DNA of 44,002 nucleotides from Pseudomonas fluvialis (GTDB taxonomy: Bacteria; Pseudomonadota; Gammaproteobacteria; Pseudomonadales; Pseudomonadaceae): positions 1-44,002 of the forward strand of contig NZ_NMQV01000007.1 of NCBI RefSeq assembly GCF_002234375.1, written 5' to 3'. The translations under genes were made by a program, and so were the position numbers. This document shows, in pieces, positions 18,053 through 26,983 of the stretch (positions are counted from its first letter, which is position 1; each line of letters starts with the position of its first letter). Below the pieces are notes generated by a model. That model saw nothing but the letters and a program-made list of their open reading frames with translations, was not told the origin of the DNA and made no database searches.

Positions 18053-19201
18053 CTACAAACCCATCTGCTTACTGATGATCTCGTTCATCACTTCCCGGGT
18101 GCCTCCGCCAATCGACAGGATGCGGTTATCCCGGTACAGCCGCTCGACCAGCGACTCACGCATGAAGCCCATGCCACCGAGTATCTGCGTGGCGTCGTAG
18201 GTGATGCGATCGGACACATCGGTGGCAAAGTTCTTGGCCATGGAGATTTCCTTGATCACGCTCTTGCCGGCCGCCATCTTGGCCGCCTGCCGGTAGGTGA
18301 ACTCGCGCGACACCTCCAGCTGCGTGGCCATTTCGGCCAGGCGGTGCTTGAGTACCTGGAACTTGCCGATCGGCTTGCCGAAGGCCTGCCGCTCATGCGC
18401 CCAGCGCGTGGCCTCTTCCAGTGCCAGCTGCGCAGTCATGTTGGCCATGATCGCCAGGCTCAGCCGTTCGCTCTGGAAGTTCGCCATGATCCCGGCAAAA
18501 CCCATGTTTTCCACGCCGATCAGGTTATCCACCGGCACCTTGCAGTCATCGAAGAACAGTTCGGCGGTATCCGAGCACCACCAGCCCATCTTTTTCAGCG
18601 AACGCCCAACGCTGAAGCCTGGCGTGCCCTTTTCGATCAGCAACAGACTGACGCCGCCAAAACCGTCGCCGCCGGTACGCACGGCTACCGTGTAGTAGTC
18701 GGCACGCACACCGCTGGTAATAAAGGTCTTGCTGCCGCTTACCCGGTAGTAGTCTCCCTCACGCAGCGCACGGGTCTTCAGGCTGGCCACGTCAGAACCG
18801 CCTGACGGTTCGGTAACCGCCAGGGCCATGATCTTCTCACCGGCCAGCACCTCGGCCACCACCCGGTCACGCAGGGCCGGCTTGGCCCACTTGAGCACTG
18901 GCGGCAGGCCGATATCCAGTGAGCCGAGCCCGGCCACCAGGCCACCCGAACCGCAACGCATCAGCTCTTCACTGGCGGCCACCTTGGCAAACAGATCGCC
19001 CTCGTAACTGCCACCAAAGCGCTCCGGATAGCCAATACCCAGAATCCCAGCAGCACCGGCTTTCTGATACAGCTCGCGCGGGAAGCTCTCGGCCTCTTCC
19101 CAGTCGGCAATATGCGGAAGAATTTCGCGCTCGACGAATCGGCGCACGCTGTCACGTACCTGCTGGTGCTCGGTGGTGAAATATTCCTGAAAGGCGGACA
19201 T
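18053..19201 (-). CDS. Acyl-CoA dehydrogenase
   Basis: This FAD enzyme makes the alpha-beta double bond in an acyl-CoA thioester and passes electrons to ETF. The 382-residue protein shows the family signatures LAVTEPSGGSDVASLKT (FAD/substrate loop), QAFGKPIGKFQVLKHRLAEM and QILGGMGFMRESLVERLYRDNRI near the C-terminus. AGGAG precedes the chosen ATG; a longer reading adds 22 residues without similarity. The position beside recR matches P. aeruginosa PA1535. Chain-length preference cannot be read from the sequence. A perfect dyad at the promoter indicates control by a dedicated regulator. Confidence 0.93.
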   Translation of the reverse strand: MSAFQEYFTTEHQQVRDSVRRFVEREILPHIADWEEAESFPRELYQKAGAAGILGIGYPERFGGSYEGDLFAKVAASEELMRCGSGGLVAGLGSLDIGLPPVLKWAKPALRDRVVAEVLAGEKIMALAVTEPSGGSDVASLKTRALREGDYYRVSGSKTFITSGVRADYYTVAVRTGGDGFGGVSLLLIEKGTPGFSVGRSLKKMGWWCSDTAELFFDDCKVPVDNLIGVENMGFAGIMANFQSERLSLAIMANMTAQLALEEATRWAHERQAFGKPIGKFQVLKHRLAEMATQLEVSREFTYRQAAKMAAGKSVIKEISMAKNFATDVSDRITYDATQILGGMGFMRESLVERLYRDNRILSIGGGTREVMNEIISKQMGL

Positions 19202-19242
19202 GACGGCTCCTGGGCACATAAAAGAGTAAGTGCCAGGACTAT

Positions 19243-19262
19243 AACCAAGCGCTTGCTTGGTT
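19243..19262 (-). promoter_or_regulatory. Perfect dyad AACCAAGC-N4-GCTTGGTT at the acyl-CoA dehydrogenase promoter
   Basis: An 8-4-8 perfect inverted repeat with the centre GCTT lies 42 bp upstream of the start codon. Its core A-C-CAAG-CG-CTTG has the form of operators read by TetR-type regulators of acyl-CoA metabolism. The cognate regulator is not in the window. Confidence 0.65.
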
Positions 19263-19372
19263 AACAAGAAGGCATTCTCGCCAGTTAAGCCGTCATAACT
19301 GCCAGAAGCTACGCAGGTTGCAGACTACAACCACTGTCATGCTGCGTATGAGCTGCTGCGCACTGCCTGCAC

Positions 19373-19972
19373 TCAGCCAAGCATGGGCCGCCGGCCGGCC
19401 AGGGCATGCGCCAGGGTACCGCCATCCACCAGCTCAAGCTCGCCGCCCAGCGGCACACCGTGGGCAATACGCGTCAGTGCCATCCCTTTACCTTGCAGCG
19501 ACTGGGCGATGTAGTGCGCAGTCGCCTCGCCTTCCACCGTGGGATTAGTGGCGAGGATGATCTCGGCAAACTGCCCGGCTTCGATACGCTGCAGCAGCTC
19601 GGGAATACCAATGGCCTCCGGACCCAGGCCATCCAGGGGCGAGAGGTGACCTTTGAGCACAAAGTAGCGGCCGCGATAGCCGGTTTGCTCCACCGCATAG
19701 ACATCCAGCGGCCCTTCCACCACGCACAGCAGGTTGTCGTCACGCCGCGTATCACTGCACAGGTTGCACAGCGCCTCCTCGCTGAGGGTGCGGCATTGCT
19801 GACAATAACCAACCCCCTGCATGGCTGTCGCCAACGCCTGCGACAGGCGCAGGCCACCACTGCGATCGCGCTCAAGCAACTGCAAGGCCATGCGTTGCGC
19901 GGTCTTCTGCCCGACTCCGGGCAGGATGCGCAAGGCATCGATCAACTGGCGAATCAGCGGGCTAAAGCTCAT
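19373..19972 (-). CDS. recR: Recombination mediator protein RecR
   Basis: RecR works with RecF and RecO to load RecA on gapped DNA. The 199-residue product has the N-terminal helix-hairpin-helix ([15 protein letters not shown]), the four-cysteine zinc finger ([16 protein letters not shown], about residues 57-72), the Toprim domain ([27 protein letters not shown]) and the C-terminal Walker-B-like segment. It follows dnaX and ybaB in the classical order on the same strand. Confidence 0.97.
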   Translation of the reverse strand: MSFSPLIRQLIDALRILPGVGQKTAQRMALQLLERDRSGGLRLSQALATAMQGVGYCQQCRTLSEEALCNLCSDTRRDDNLLCVVEGPLDVYAVEQTGYRGRYFVLKGHLSPLDGLGPEAIGIPELLQRIEAGQFAEIILATNPTVEGEATAHYIAQSLQGKGMALTRIAHGVPLGGELELVDGGTLAHALAGRRPMLG

Positions 19973-20059
19973 GACACCTCAGGTTAAAAAGGCAAAGAAG
20001 GAGGAAGGACGCCCGCCACAAACGCTGTTCGACGTGCCTGACGGGCGCTTGCAACGGCC

Positions 20060-20386
20060 TCAGAAGGGCATCTTGAAGCCTGGGGGCAACTGCATGCCGG
20101 CCGTCATGCCGGACATTTTCTCCTGGCTGTTCTGCTCGACCTTGCGTACCGCGTCATTGAGCGCGGCGGCAATCAGGTCTTCGAGAACCTCCTTGTCTTC
20201 CTGCAGCAGGCTGTCATCCAGGCTGACGCGCTTGACGTCGTGACGCCCGGTCATGACCACGCTCACCAGCCCGCCACCGGCTTGCCCGGTGACCTCGGCG
20301 TTGGCCAGCTCTTCCTGCATTTTCTGCATTCTTTCCTGCATCTGCTGGGCCTGTTTCATCAACCCGGCCATGCCACCTTTCATCAT
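20060..20386 (-). CDS. ybaB: YbaB/EbfC family nucleoid-associated protein
   Basis: YbaB/EbfC is a small DNA-binding protein almost always encoded between dnaX and recR. The 108-residue product begins [34 protein letters not shown], a methionine- and glutamine-rich coiled coil, followed by the [26 protein letters not shown] beta region. Either of two tandem ATG codons may be used. It starts 10 bp after the dnaX stop and is surely cotranscribed. Confidence 0.95.
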   Translation of the reverse strand: MMKGGMAGLMKQAQQMQERMQKMQEELANAEVTGQAGGGLVSVVMTGRHDVKRVSLDDSLLQEDKEVLEDLIAAALNDAVRKVEQNSQEKMSGMTAGMQLPPGFKMPF

Positions 20387-20396
20387 GTCGTTGTCC

Positions 20397-22349
20397 TCAG
20401 CTGTTCAGGGGTTCGATGGAGTCGGCGCGCAATGTGGCACCGAACTGTTGAATCATTTGCTGGACCAGCGGGTCGGCGTGGATCGACGCCTCGGCGGCAC
20501 GCTGGCGCTGGGCGCGCGCCGCGGCAGCCGCTTGCGCTGGCGTCTGTTGCTGCGGTGCAGCCACTTCAACACGCACCTGCAGTGGGCGACCCAGCTGCTG
20601 GCGAATCGCATCGCCCAGGCGCTGCAACTGGGTATTGTTGAACAGCGCACTGTGCGCCGGGTCCAGATGCAGCAGCCAGTCATCACCTTCGGCACTCACC
20701 AGGCTGCAATTGGCGGCAATGCTGCCCGTCAGCCCGCTCAGCCCCAGACGCGGATAAAGTGCCAGCCACTCCGCCGCCAGGCCGCTGGCAGGTGCCACGG
20801 CCAGCAACTCACAGGCCTGCGGCAGCACTTCTTCTTCCTCGGCAAAGTGATAGTCGAGGCTTTCGCCATCCGCTTCGTAATAGTCGTAATCACCCGGCGG
20901 CGGCTCATCGTCATCCACCGTCTCCTCGACGGCCGGGACAGGCAGCAGCGGCACAGCCTCCTCCACGCGCGGCTTAACCGTCTCAGCCACTGGCTGCGAA
21001 AGCGGCAGCGCAGCCGGCTCAAGCACTACGGCTGCTTCAGGCTCAGGCTCAGGCTCAGGCTCAGGATTGGCGGCCTGCCAGGGCAGGTCAAGTCCACCGG
21101 AAGTAGCACTGGCTACAGCGGCTGGTGCTTGCTCAGCGGGCAGCGCTGCCGGTACTTCGGCCACCACGGCAGTCGCCTCGACCACCGTCCGGGCCGGCGA
21201 AGACGTGGTGGTCGCACGCTCCGCCTCAGACTTTAACGGTGTACTCGGCGGTATCAGGCTGGTGCCGGCCGGCCGAAAGGCCAGCATGCGCAGCAGGGCC
21301 ATTTCAAAGCCGCTACGCGGGTCGGGCGCGAGAGGCAAATCGCGACGGCCGATCAAGCCCATCTGGTAATAAAACTGCACATCCTCGGCCGGCAGCGCCT
21401 GGGCCAGTGCCAGCACACGTTCGCGATCGCCCTGGCCGTTATCCACCGCATCCGGCAGCACCTGGGCAATCGCCAGGCGATGCAGCACATTAAGCAGCTC
21501 GGCCAATACCCCGTGCCAATCCGGGCCCTGTTCAGCCAGCTGGCGAACAGCCTCCAGCAAGGCCCGGGCATCACCGGCCAGCAAGGCTTCCAGCACCCCG
21601 TAGACCTGTCCGTGATCGAGGCTGCCAAGCATGGCCCGCACATCGGCCGCCAGCACCTTGCCTTCGCCAAAGGCAATCGCCTGGTCGGTCAGGCTCATGG
21701 CGTCGCGCATCGAACCATCGGCCGCACGCCCCAGCAACCACAGCGCATCTTCCTCAAAGGGAATCTGCTCGGCTTTGAGCACATGAGCCAGGTGTTCCAC
21801 GACACGCTCGGGCGGCATGCTCTTCAGAGAAAACTGCAAGCAACGCGACAGAATGGTCACCGGCAGCTTTTGCGGGTCGGTGGTTGCCAGCAGGAACTTG
21901 ACGTAAGGCGGCGGCTCTTCAAGGGTCTTGAGCAGCGCATTGAAGGAATGCCCGGAGAGCATGTGCACTTCGTCGATCAGGTAGACCTTGAAACGCCCAC
22001 GGCTGGGTGCGTACTGCACGTTTTCCAGCAACTCACGAGTATCTTCGACCTTGGTACGACTGGCCGCGTCCACCTCGATGAGGTCGACAAAACGGCCTTC
22101 ATCGATTTCCCGACAGATCGAGCATTGCCCGCAGGGCGTGGCGCTGATACCCGTTTCGCAGTTCAGGCACTTGGCGATGATCCGCGCAATGGTGGTCTTG
22201 CCCACGCCACGGGTACCGGTGAACAGGTAGGCATGGTGCAGACGCTGACTGTCCAGAGCGTTGACCAGGGCTTTGAGCACGTGCGCCTGGCCGACCATCT
22301 CGCCGAACGAACGCGGACGCCATTTGCGTGCAAGAACCTGATAACTCAT
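20397..22349 (-). CDS. dnaX: DNA polymerase III subunit tau
   Basis: DnaX is the clamp-loader ATPase; the full-length tau form also tethers the polymerase cores. The 650-residue protein contains Walker [14 protein letters not shown] (about residues 45-57), the zinc motif [19 protein letters not shown], Walker B LIDEVHML, and sensor 1 in [18 protein letters not shown]. The middle part (about residues 370-510) is a low-complexity Pro/Glu/Ala linker with a PE dipeptide repeat, followed by the tau-specific C-terminus. I saw no A-AAA-AAG slippery sequence, so a gamma form by frameshifting as in E. coli is not supported. Confidence 0.96.
   Translation of the reverse strand: MSYQVLARKWRPRSFGEMVGQAHVLKALVNALDSQRLHHAYLFTGTRGVGKTTIARIIAKCLNCETGISATPCGQCSICREIDEGRFVDLIEVDAASRTKVEDTRELLENVQYAPSRGRFKVYLIDEVHMLSGHSFNALLKTLEEPPPYVKFLLATTDPQKLPVTILSRCLQFSLKSMPPERVVEHLAHVLKAEQIPFEEDALWLLGRAADGSMRDAMSLTDQAIAFGEGKVLAADVRAMLGSLDHGQVYGVLEALLAGDARALLEAVRQLAEQGPDWHGVLAELLNVLHRLAIAQVLPDAVDNGQGDRERVLALAQALPAEDVQFYYQMGLIGRRDLPLAPDPRSGFEMALLRMLAFRPAGTSLIPPSTPLKSEAERATTTSSPARTVVEATAVVAEVPAALPAEQAPAAVASATSGGLDLPWQAANPEPEPEPEPEAAVVLEPAALPLSQPVAETVKPRVEEAVPLLPVPAVEETVDDDEPPPGDYDYYEADGESLDYHFAEEEEVLPQACELLAVAPASGLAAEWLALYPRLGLSGLTGSIAANCSLVSAEGDDWLLHLDPAHSALFNNTQLQRLGDAIRQQLGRPLQVRVEVAAPQQQTPAQAAAAARAQRQRAAEASIHADPLVQQMIQQFGATLRADSIEPLNS
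21037..21066 (-). repeat. Hexanucleotide tandem repeat in the dnaX linker
   Basis: Five copies of TCAGGC (the last with one change) encode a [10 protein letters not shown] stretch on the minus strand within the disordered linker of DnaX. Copy number could vary between strains by slippage without a frameshift. Confidence 0.85.
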
Positions 22350-22490
22350 GGAAAACCATCACCGGCAAAATCGCTGAAGGCGCCATGCTAGCGGAGCGAC
22401 GGGCAAATTGCACCCAAGCCGCAGCGGCGAAAGGCAAAGGTGAGCAATGAAGCGAAAAGCGCAGGCAGAATAGCTGCAGAAGATGGAGGC

Positions 22491-22594
22491 GGCCCCGCCA
22501 GCCACACCCCGGCACACGATGTCACCGCTGCGGCTGCTCCCTTCCGGGCCTGACCGGGTTCACGGCTGATCGTTGCGAGGGGACCGACAGGACC
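22491..22594 (-). ncRNA. ffs: Signal recognition particle 4.5S RNA
   Basis: On the minus strand the highly conserved SRP tip GGTCAGGCCCGGAAGGGAGC is present and is flanked by long complementary arms (5' GGTCCTGTCGGTCCCC pairing with the 3' GGGGTGTGGCTGGCGGGGCC side), giving a single long hairpin of about 104 nt. This is the 4.5S RNA that binds Ffh. It lies upstream of dnaX, on the same strand. Ends are set by the terminal pairing and could differ by a few bases. Confidence 0.95.
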
Positions 22595-22629
22595 GCCATA
22601 ACGACACCCGCCTGGCGGCGAGCGGCGCC

Positions 22630-22657
22630 ATTGTACCGGCTTACCGGCAAGTTACAA
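22630..22657 (-). promoter_or_regulatory. Sigma-70-type promoter of ffs
   Basis: On the minus strand TTGTAA (22657-22652), 16 bp and TACAAT (22635-22630) form a good promoter. The predicted start near 22623 gives a leader of about 29 nt before the mature RNA, consistent with 5' processing of the 4.5S precursor by RNase P. Confidence 0.7.
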
Positions 22658-22807
22658 CCGTTGCGTGACATGCTTGGCCAGAAGCCTGGGGTGCGACAAT
22701 TAGGCCGAGGTATTTTGTACTGCCCAGGGTACGCAAGCTGGGTTAGAGTGCGGGCTTGGCCCGTGCCGCCGACAGGCACGAGCACCGACTTATGGATGGA
22801 GCAGAGC

Positions 22808-23089
22808 ATGGCCCTGAATAAAGACCAACTGATTACCGACATTGCCGAAGCCACCGACCTGAGCAAGACCAGCGTACGCGCGGTGCTCGACCAGCTGGCT
22901 CAGATTGCCGCGGACGAACTGGAACACAGCGGCGAAATCACCCTGCCCGGCCTCGGCAAGCTGAAGGTTGGCGAACGCCCGGCACGCACCGGCCGCAACC
23001 CGCAAACCGGTGCAAGCATCCAGATTGCCGCCAAGAAGGTCGTCAAGTACGTGCCGGCCAAAGCACTGGCCGACAGCCTCAACGCCTAA
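22808..23089 (+). CDS. HU family DNA-binding protein
   Basis: HU proteins bend and compact DNA. The 93-residue product shows the complete HU fold: helices at MALNKDQLITDIAEATDLSKTSVRAVLDQL, the GEITLPGLGKLKVGERPARTGRNPQTGASIQIAAKKV arm region with the RNP motif, and the C-terminal helix. The sequence is closer to the HupN-type paralogue of pseudomonads than to HupA/HupB, but that choice is only from memory of the sequences. The longer reading frame upstream crosses the promoter area; GGATGGAGCAGAGC before the ATG holds the ribosome site. Confidence 0.92.
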   Translation: MALNKDQLITDIAEATDLSKTSVRAVLDQLAQIAADELEHSGEITLPGLGKLKVGERPARTGRNPQTGASIQIAAKKVVKYVPAKALADSLNA

Positions 23090-23106
23090 CAGCAGTTTTG
23101 CAGAGG

Positions 23107-23126
23107 CCTGCCGCGCTCGCGGCAGG
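23107..23126. terminator. Bidirectional hairpin between the HU gene and fpr
   Basis: CCTGCCGCG and CGCGGCAGG form a stem between two convergent genes. The T-tract is weak on both sides, so this is a probable rather than certain terminator. Confidence 0.5.
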
Positions 23127-23135
23127 TTGTGCAGC

Positions 23136-23915
23136 TCACTTCTCGACGAACGCTCGTTCGATCAGATAGTCCCCGGGCTCGCCCAGGCGCGGGGAAATCT
23201 TCAGCCCGAACTCATCCAGCACCGCACTGGTTTCATCCAGCATGCTCGGGCTGCCACAGATCATCGCGCGGTCATCCTGCGGATTGATCGGCGGCAGGCC
23301 GATGTCTGCGAACAACTTGCCACTGCGCATCAGGTCGGTCAGACGCCCCTGGTTCTCAAAGGGCTCGCGGGTGACGGTCGGGTAGTAGATCAGCTTCTCG
23401 CGCACCGCCTCGCCAAAGTATTCGTTGTTGGGCAAATGCTCGGTAATGAACTGGCGGTAGGCCACCTCGTTCACATAACGCACCCCATGCACCAGGATCA
23501 CCTTGTCGAAGCGCTCGTATACCGCCGGGTCCTGGATGACACTGATAAAGGGAGCCAGCCCAGTGCCGGTGGACAGCAGGTAGAGGTGCTTGCCCGGCAG
23601 CAGGTCGTCGAGCAACAGGGTGCCGGTGGGTTTCTTGCTGATCAGGATCGGATCACCTTCCTTGAGGTGCTGTAACTGCGAGGTCAGCGGACCATCCGGC
23701 ACCTTGATGCTGAAGAACTCCAGGGTTTCCTCATAGTTCGGGCTGGCAATCGAGTAGGCACGCAACAACGGACGGCCAGTCTCCTGCTGCAAACCGATCA
23801 TTACAAACTGGCCGTTCTCGAAACGCAGCCCTGGGTCACGGGTGCATTTGAAGCTGAACAGGGTGTCGTTCCAGTGATGCACGCTCAGCACGCGCTCGAT
23901 GTTCAGGTTACTCAT
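23136..23915 (-). CDS. fpr: Ferredoxin--NADP(+) reductase
   Basis: Fpr exchanges electrons between NADPH and ferredoxin or flavodoxin and takes part in oxidative stress defence. The 259-residue product has the FAD motif RAYSIAS (about residues 50-56), the pyrophosphate/NADP motif LSTGTGLAPFISVI, the MICGSPSML block, and ends in FVEK, the C-terminus typical of the bacterial class. It is divergent to finR, whose product activates fpr in Pseudomonas. Confidence 0.95.
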   Translation of the reverse strand: MSNLNIERVLSVHHWNDTLFSFKCTRDPGLRFENGQFVMIGLQQETGRPLLRAYSIASPNYEETLEFFSIKVPDGPLTSQLQHLKEGDPILISKKPTGTLLLDDLLPGKHLYLLSTGTGLAPFISVIQDPAVYERFDKVILVHGVRYVNEVAYRQFITEHLPNNEYFGEAVREKLIYYPTVTREPFENQGRLTDLMRSGKLFADIGLPPINPQDDRAMICGSPSMLDETSAVLDEFGLKISPRLGEPGDYLIERAFVEK

Positions 23916-23975
23916 TGCCAGGGCTCCGCACAGCGATAGATCGAGGGGTTGCGCAGCATTCTAGGGAGCGGCACT

Positions 23976-24011
23976 CTATCCGTTAATCAGATAGTAAAGA
24001 TAAGGCTTATC
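23976..24011. promoter_or_regulatory. Dyads in the fpr-finR divergent promoter
   Basis: CTATC/GATAG half-sites (23976-23980 and 23990-23994) and the perfect palindrome GATAAG-G-CTTATC (23999-24011) lie in the 108-bp gap between fpr and finR. A LysR-type activator usually binds such dyads near its own start; FinR is the obvious candidate. Confidence 0.45.
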
Positions 24012-24023
24012 GAGAATACAGAT

Positions 24024-24950
24024 ATGAAGTTCACCCTGCGCCAGCTTGAAGTCTTCACCGCCGTGGCCAGCCACGAAAATGTCTCGCGCGCAGCCGAACA
24101 GCTCTCGCTCTCGCAGTCTGCCACCAGCACCTCACTGGCGGAACTGGAGCGACAGTTCGATTGCCAGCTGTTCGACCGCCTGGGCAAGCGCCTGCTGCTC
24201 AATGCACTGGGTCGACAACTGCTCCCCCAGGCGGTGGCCTTGCTCGACAGGGCTCGGGAAATCGAACAGCTGCTGCATGGTCATAGCGGCTACGGCTCCC
24301 TATCGGTAGGAGCCACCCTGACGGTTGGCAACTACCTGGCGACCCTGCTGCTCGCGCACTTCATGCAACGCCATGGCGACTGCCGTGCCGCACTGCATGT
24401 GCATAACACCGCCAGCGTGGTGCAGCAGGTCGCCAACTTCGAGCTGGATCTGGGACTGATCGAAGGGGACTGCCAGCATCCGGACATCATCGTCGAGCCC
24501 TGGGTAGAGGATGAACTGGCCGTATTCTGCGCGCCTCACCACCCCCTGGCACAACAGCCCAGGATCAGTCTGGACAGACTGTTCGCACAGAGCTGGATCC
24601 TCCGCGAGCAAGGCTCCGGCACCCGCCTGACCTTCGACCGCGCCGTGCGCCACCACAATCGCCCCTTGAATATCCGTCTGGAGTTGGAGCATACCGAGGC
24701 CATCAAGCGCGCCGTGGAGTCTGGGCTGGGCGTGGGCTGCATATCCCGCCTGGCGTTACGCGACGCGGTACGCCGTGGCAGCCTGGTGATCCTGGAAACC
24801 CCTGAGCTCGACCTGCGCCGGGCGTTCTGCTTCATCTGGCACCGCCACAAGTACCAGAGCGCGGCGATGCGCGAGTTCCTCGAACTGTGCCGGGCGCTCA
24901 CCGCTGGCGTCAGCCGCAGCGATCAGATCGTACTCCCGGAGATTGCCTGA
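24024..24950 (+). CDS. finR: LysR-type regulator, FinR-like
   Basis: The 308-residue LysR protein has the N-terminal winged helix-turn-helix (LRQLEVFTAVASHENVSRAAEQLSLSQSATSTSLAELERQF) and a C-terminal effector-binding domain. It is divergent from fpr, the arrangement of FinR in Pseudomonas, where the regulator is needed for fpr induction by superoxide generators. A longer in-frame reading upstream would begin in the shared promoter; the chosen ATG gives the LysR N-terminus. Its stop codon directly abuts the stop of dgkA. Confidence 0.88.
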   Translation: MKFTLRQLEVFTAVASHENVSRAAEQLSLSQSATSTSLAELERQFDCQLFDRLGKRLLLNALGRQLLPQAVALLDRAREIEQLLHGHSGYGSLSVGATLTVGNYLATLLLAHFMQRHGDCRAALHVHNTASVVQQVANFELDLGLIEGDCQHPDIIVEPWVEDELAVFCAPHHPLAQQPRISLDRLFAQSWILREQGSGTRLTFDRAVRHHNRPLNIRLELEHTEAIKRAVESGLGVGCISRLALRDAVRRGSLVILETPELDLRRAFCFIWHRHKYQSAAMREFLELCRALTAGVSRSDQIVLPEIA

Positions 24951-25316
24951 TCAACCGAGCAGGACAATAGCCCATACAGCCGCAATCAAAGTGAGGGCAC
25001 AGAACTGCGCGGCACTCCCCATGTCCTTGGCATTTTTCGACAGGGGATGCCGCTCCAGGGAGATACGATCAACAGCCGCTTCAAGCGCCGAGTTGAGCAA
25101 CTCGACGATCAGCGCCAGCAGGCACACCGCTACCAGCAGGGCACGTTCACCACGACTGACTGGCAAGTACAGTGCCAGCGGCACCAGCAGCAGGTTGAGC
25201 CAAAGCAACTGGCGAAACGCGGCTTCGCCCGTGTAGGCCGCACGCAAGCCAGCCAATGAATACCCGGCCGCATTGAGAACGCGCCGCACGCCAACCTGAC
25301 CCTTGAAGGGCGACAT
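24951..25316 (-). CDS. dgkA: Diacylglycerol kinase
   Basis: DgkA phosphorylates diacylglycerol at the inner membrane and recycles it from membrane-derived oligosaccharide synthesis. The 121-residue length and three membrane helices fit the family, as do the active-site blocks GEAAFRQL and ELLNSALEAAVDRI(S)LERHPLSKNAKDMGSAAQF. A TTG 18 bp upstream is a possible alternative start. It follows erdR on the same strand with a gap of 14 bp, as in P. aeruginosa (PA3604-PA3603). Confidence 0.95.
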   Translation of the reverse strand: MSPFKGQVGVRRVLNAAGYSLAGLRAAYTGEAAFRQLLWLNLLLVPLALYLPVSRGERALLVAVCLLALIVELLNSALEAAVDRISLERHPLSKNAKDMGSAAQFCALTLIAAVWAIVLLG

Positions 25317-25330
25317 ACTCGACACCCCGG

Positions 25331-25981
25331 TCAACTGGCCGGCACGGATTCCATCTGCTGCAACAGCAACGCGGCCTGGGTTCGGGTACGCACGTTGAGC
25401 TTGCGGAAGATGGCCGTGACATGCGCCTTGATGGTTGCTTCCGAGACATTCAGCTCGTAGGCAATCTGTTTGTTGAGCAGGCCGTCACAGACCATCGCCA
25501 ACACACGAAACTGCTGCGGCGTGAGACTGGCCAGGCCTTCACTGGCGGCACGTGCTTCGGCGCTCAGCGCAGCCCCTTCCTGCAACTGCGGCGGCCACCA
25601 GACATCACCATCCAGCACCGCACGCACCGCTTCCTGCAGCACCGGCAAGGCACTGGATTTGGGGATGAAACCGCTGGCCCCGAACTCATGAGCTCGCGCC
25701 ACCACGGCCGCCTCTTCCTGAGCGGAAATCATCACCACCGGGATCTGCGGATATTGTCCACGCAACAACACCAGGCCGGAGAAGCCATAGGCGCCTGGCA
25801 TGTTGAGGTCAAGCAACACCAGATCCCAGTCGCTCTTCTGTGCCAGGCAGGCTTCCAGTTCGGCAATGCTGGCCGCTTCGACCAGATTGACCTCGCCGGC
25901 CAAGCCTTGGCTCAGCGCCTGATGCAGGGCGCTGCGAAACAACGGGTGGTCATCGGCGATGAGGATATCGAAAGCAGCCAT
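25331..25981 (-). CDS. erdR: NarL/LuxR-type response regulator, ErdR-like
   Basis: The 216-residue protein has an N-terminal receiver domain with the acidic pair D10/D11, phospho-acceptor D58 (LVLLDLNMPG) and a K in FIPKSS, then a C-terminal LuxR helix-turn-helix (LTPQQFRVLAMVCDGLLNKQIAYELNVSEATIKAHVTAIFRKLNVRTRTQAA). Position next to dgkA matches ErdR of P. aeruginosa, which controls ethanol and acetate metabolism genes. No sensor kinase is adjacent, also as in ErdR. The name rests on synteny. Confidence 0.85.
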   Translation of the reverse strand: MAAFDILIADDHPLFRSALHQALSQGLAGEVNLVEAASIAELEACLAQKSDWDLVLLDLNMPGAYGFSGLVLLRGQYPQIPVVMISAQEEAAVVARAHEFGASGFIPKSSALPVLQEAVRAVLDGDVWWPPQLQEGAALSAEARAASEGLASLTPQQFRVLAMVCDGLLNKQIAYELNVSEATIKAHVTAIFRKLNVRTRTQAALLLQQMESVPAS

Positions 25982-26052
25982 GGGCAATTCCCTGTGTTTT
26001 TGTTGTGCGGCCGAAAAACCGGCACAGCATGCCGAGCGATGACGGGGTGGTC

Positions 26053-26086
26053 AAGTTTGCGCCTTTGCGGCAAAGTCTGCGCCTTT
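26053..26086. repeat. Direct repeat AAGTYTGCGCCTTT between erdR and the EamA gene
   Basis: AAGTTTGCGCCTTT and AAGTCTGCGCCTTT (one difference in 14) stand with a 20-bp period. Their interval forms the palindrome CTTTGC-G-GCAAAG (26063-26075). They lie in the divergent promoter region, about 70 bp from erdR and 19 bp from the permease start. Confidence 0.6.
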
Positions 26087-26104
26087 TTCGCACGAGCACA
26101 ACAC

Positions 26105-26983
26105 ATGAACCGCCAAGCCCTGCGTGCCGATCTACTGATGCTGCTGACCGCGATGATCTGGGGCTCGGCCTTTGTCGCCCAGCGCCTGGGCATGGACTTC
26201 ATTGGCCCCTTCCTGTTTACCGCTCTGCGCTTCTGTCTGGGCGCACTGATTCTGTTGCCGCTGTTCCTGCGCAAACCGCGCCATCGGCCGGCCGAACCGC
26301 TCAACCGGGGACTGTTACTGGGCGGCATCGTCATGGGCCTGGCCCTGACGGTAGGTATCAACCTGCAACAGGTCGGCCTGCTGTTCACTACGGTCACCAA
26401 CTCGGGCTTCATTACCGGGCTGTATGTCATCGTCGTGCCCTTGCTGGGCCTACTGATTGGTCAACGCGCCGGCCTGGGCACCTGGCTGGGTGCCAGCCTG
26501 GCGGTGGTTGGCATGTTCTTTCTCAGCGTCGGCGAAAACTTCCAGGTAGCTTCTGGCGACTGGCTGCAACTGGCCGGTGCCTTTGTCTGGGGGCTGCATG
26601 TACTGCTGGTCGGGGTGTTCGCGCAGCGCCACGACCCGATTCGCCTGGCAGTCATCCAGTTCGCCACCTGCGGCCTGATCAGCCTGCTCCTGGCTGTACT
26701 ACTGGAACCGATTGTCTGGTCGGCCATCGTCCAGGCCGCACCGGCCATCCTCTATGGCGGCATCATCGCGGTAGGCATCGGCTACACCCTGCAGGTGGTT
26801 GCCCAGCAACACGCGATTGCCTCGCATGCGGCCATCCTCTTCTCACTGGAAGCCGTGTTTGCGGCACTGGCCGGCGCGTTCTTTCTCGATGAGTCGCTGG
26901 CCTTGCGCGGTTATTTCGGCGCCGCGCTGATGTTCATCGGCATGCTGGTTGCACAACTGTGGCCACGCCGGCTAGCCAACTGA
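26105..26983 (+). CDS. EamA/DMT-superfamily permease
   Basis: This 292-residue inner-membrane protein has ten predicted helices in two EamA repeats (LLMLLTAMIWGSAFVAQRLGMD opening the first, GAFVWGLHVLLVGVFAQRHDP opening the second, and the ILFSLEAVFAALAGAFFLDE end motif). DMT family members export amino acids or other metabolites; the substrate is unknown. The reading frame extends far upstream against erdR, but the ATG used gives the family N-terminus. Confidence 0.88.
   Translation: MNRQALRADLLMLLTAMIWGSAFVAQRLGMDFIGPFLFTALRFCLGALILLPLFLRKPRHRPAEPLNRGLLLGGIVMGLALTVGINLQQVGLLFTTVTNSGFITGLYVIVVPLLGLLIGQRAGLGTWLGASLAVVGMFFLSVGENFQVASGDWLQLAGAFVWGLHVLLVGVFAQRHDPIRLAVIQFATCGLISLLLAVLLEPIVWSAIVQAAPAILYGGIIAVGIGYTLQVVAQQHAIASHAAILFSLEAVFAALAGAFFLDESLALRGYFGAALMFIGMLVAQLWPRRLAN

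Noticed and set aside
20397..22349. Programmed frameshift in dnaX giving a gamma subunit
   Set aside because: No A-AAA-AAG heptamer was seen on the coding strand.
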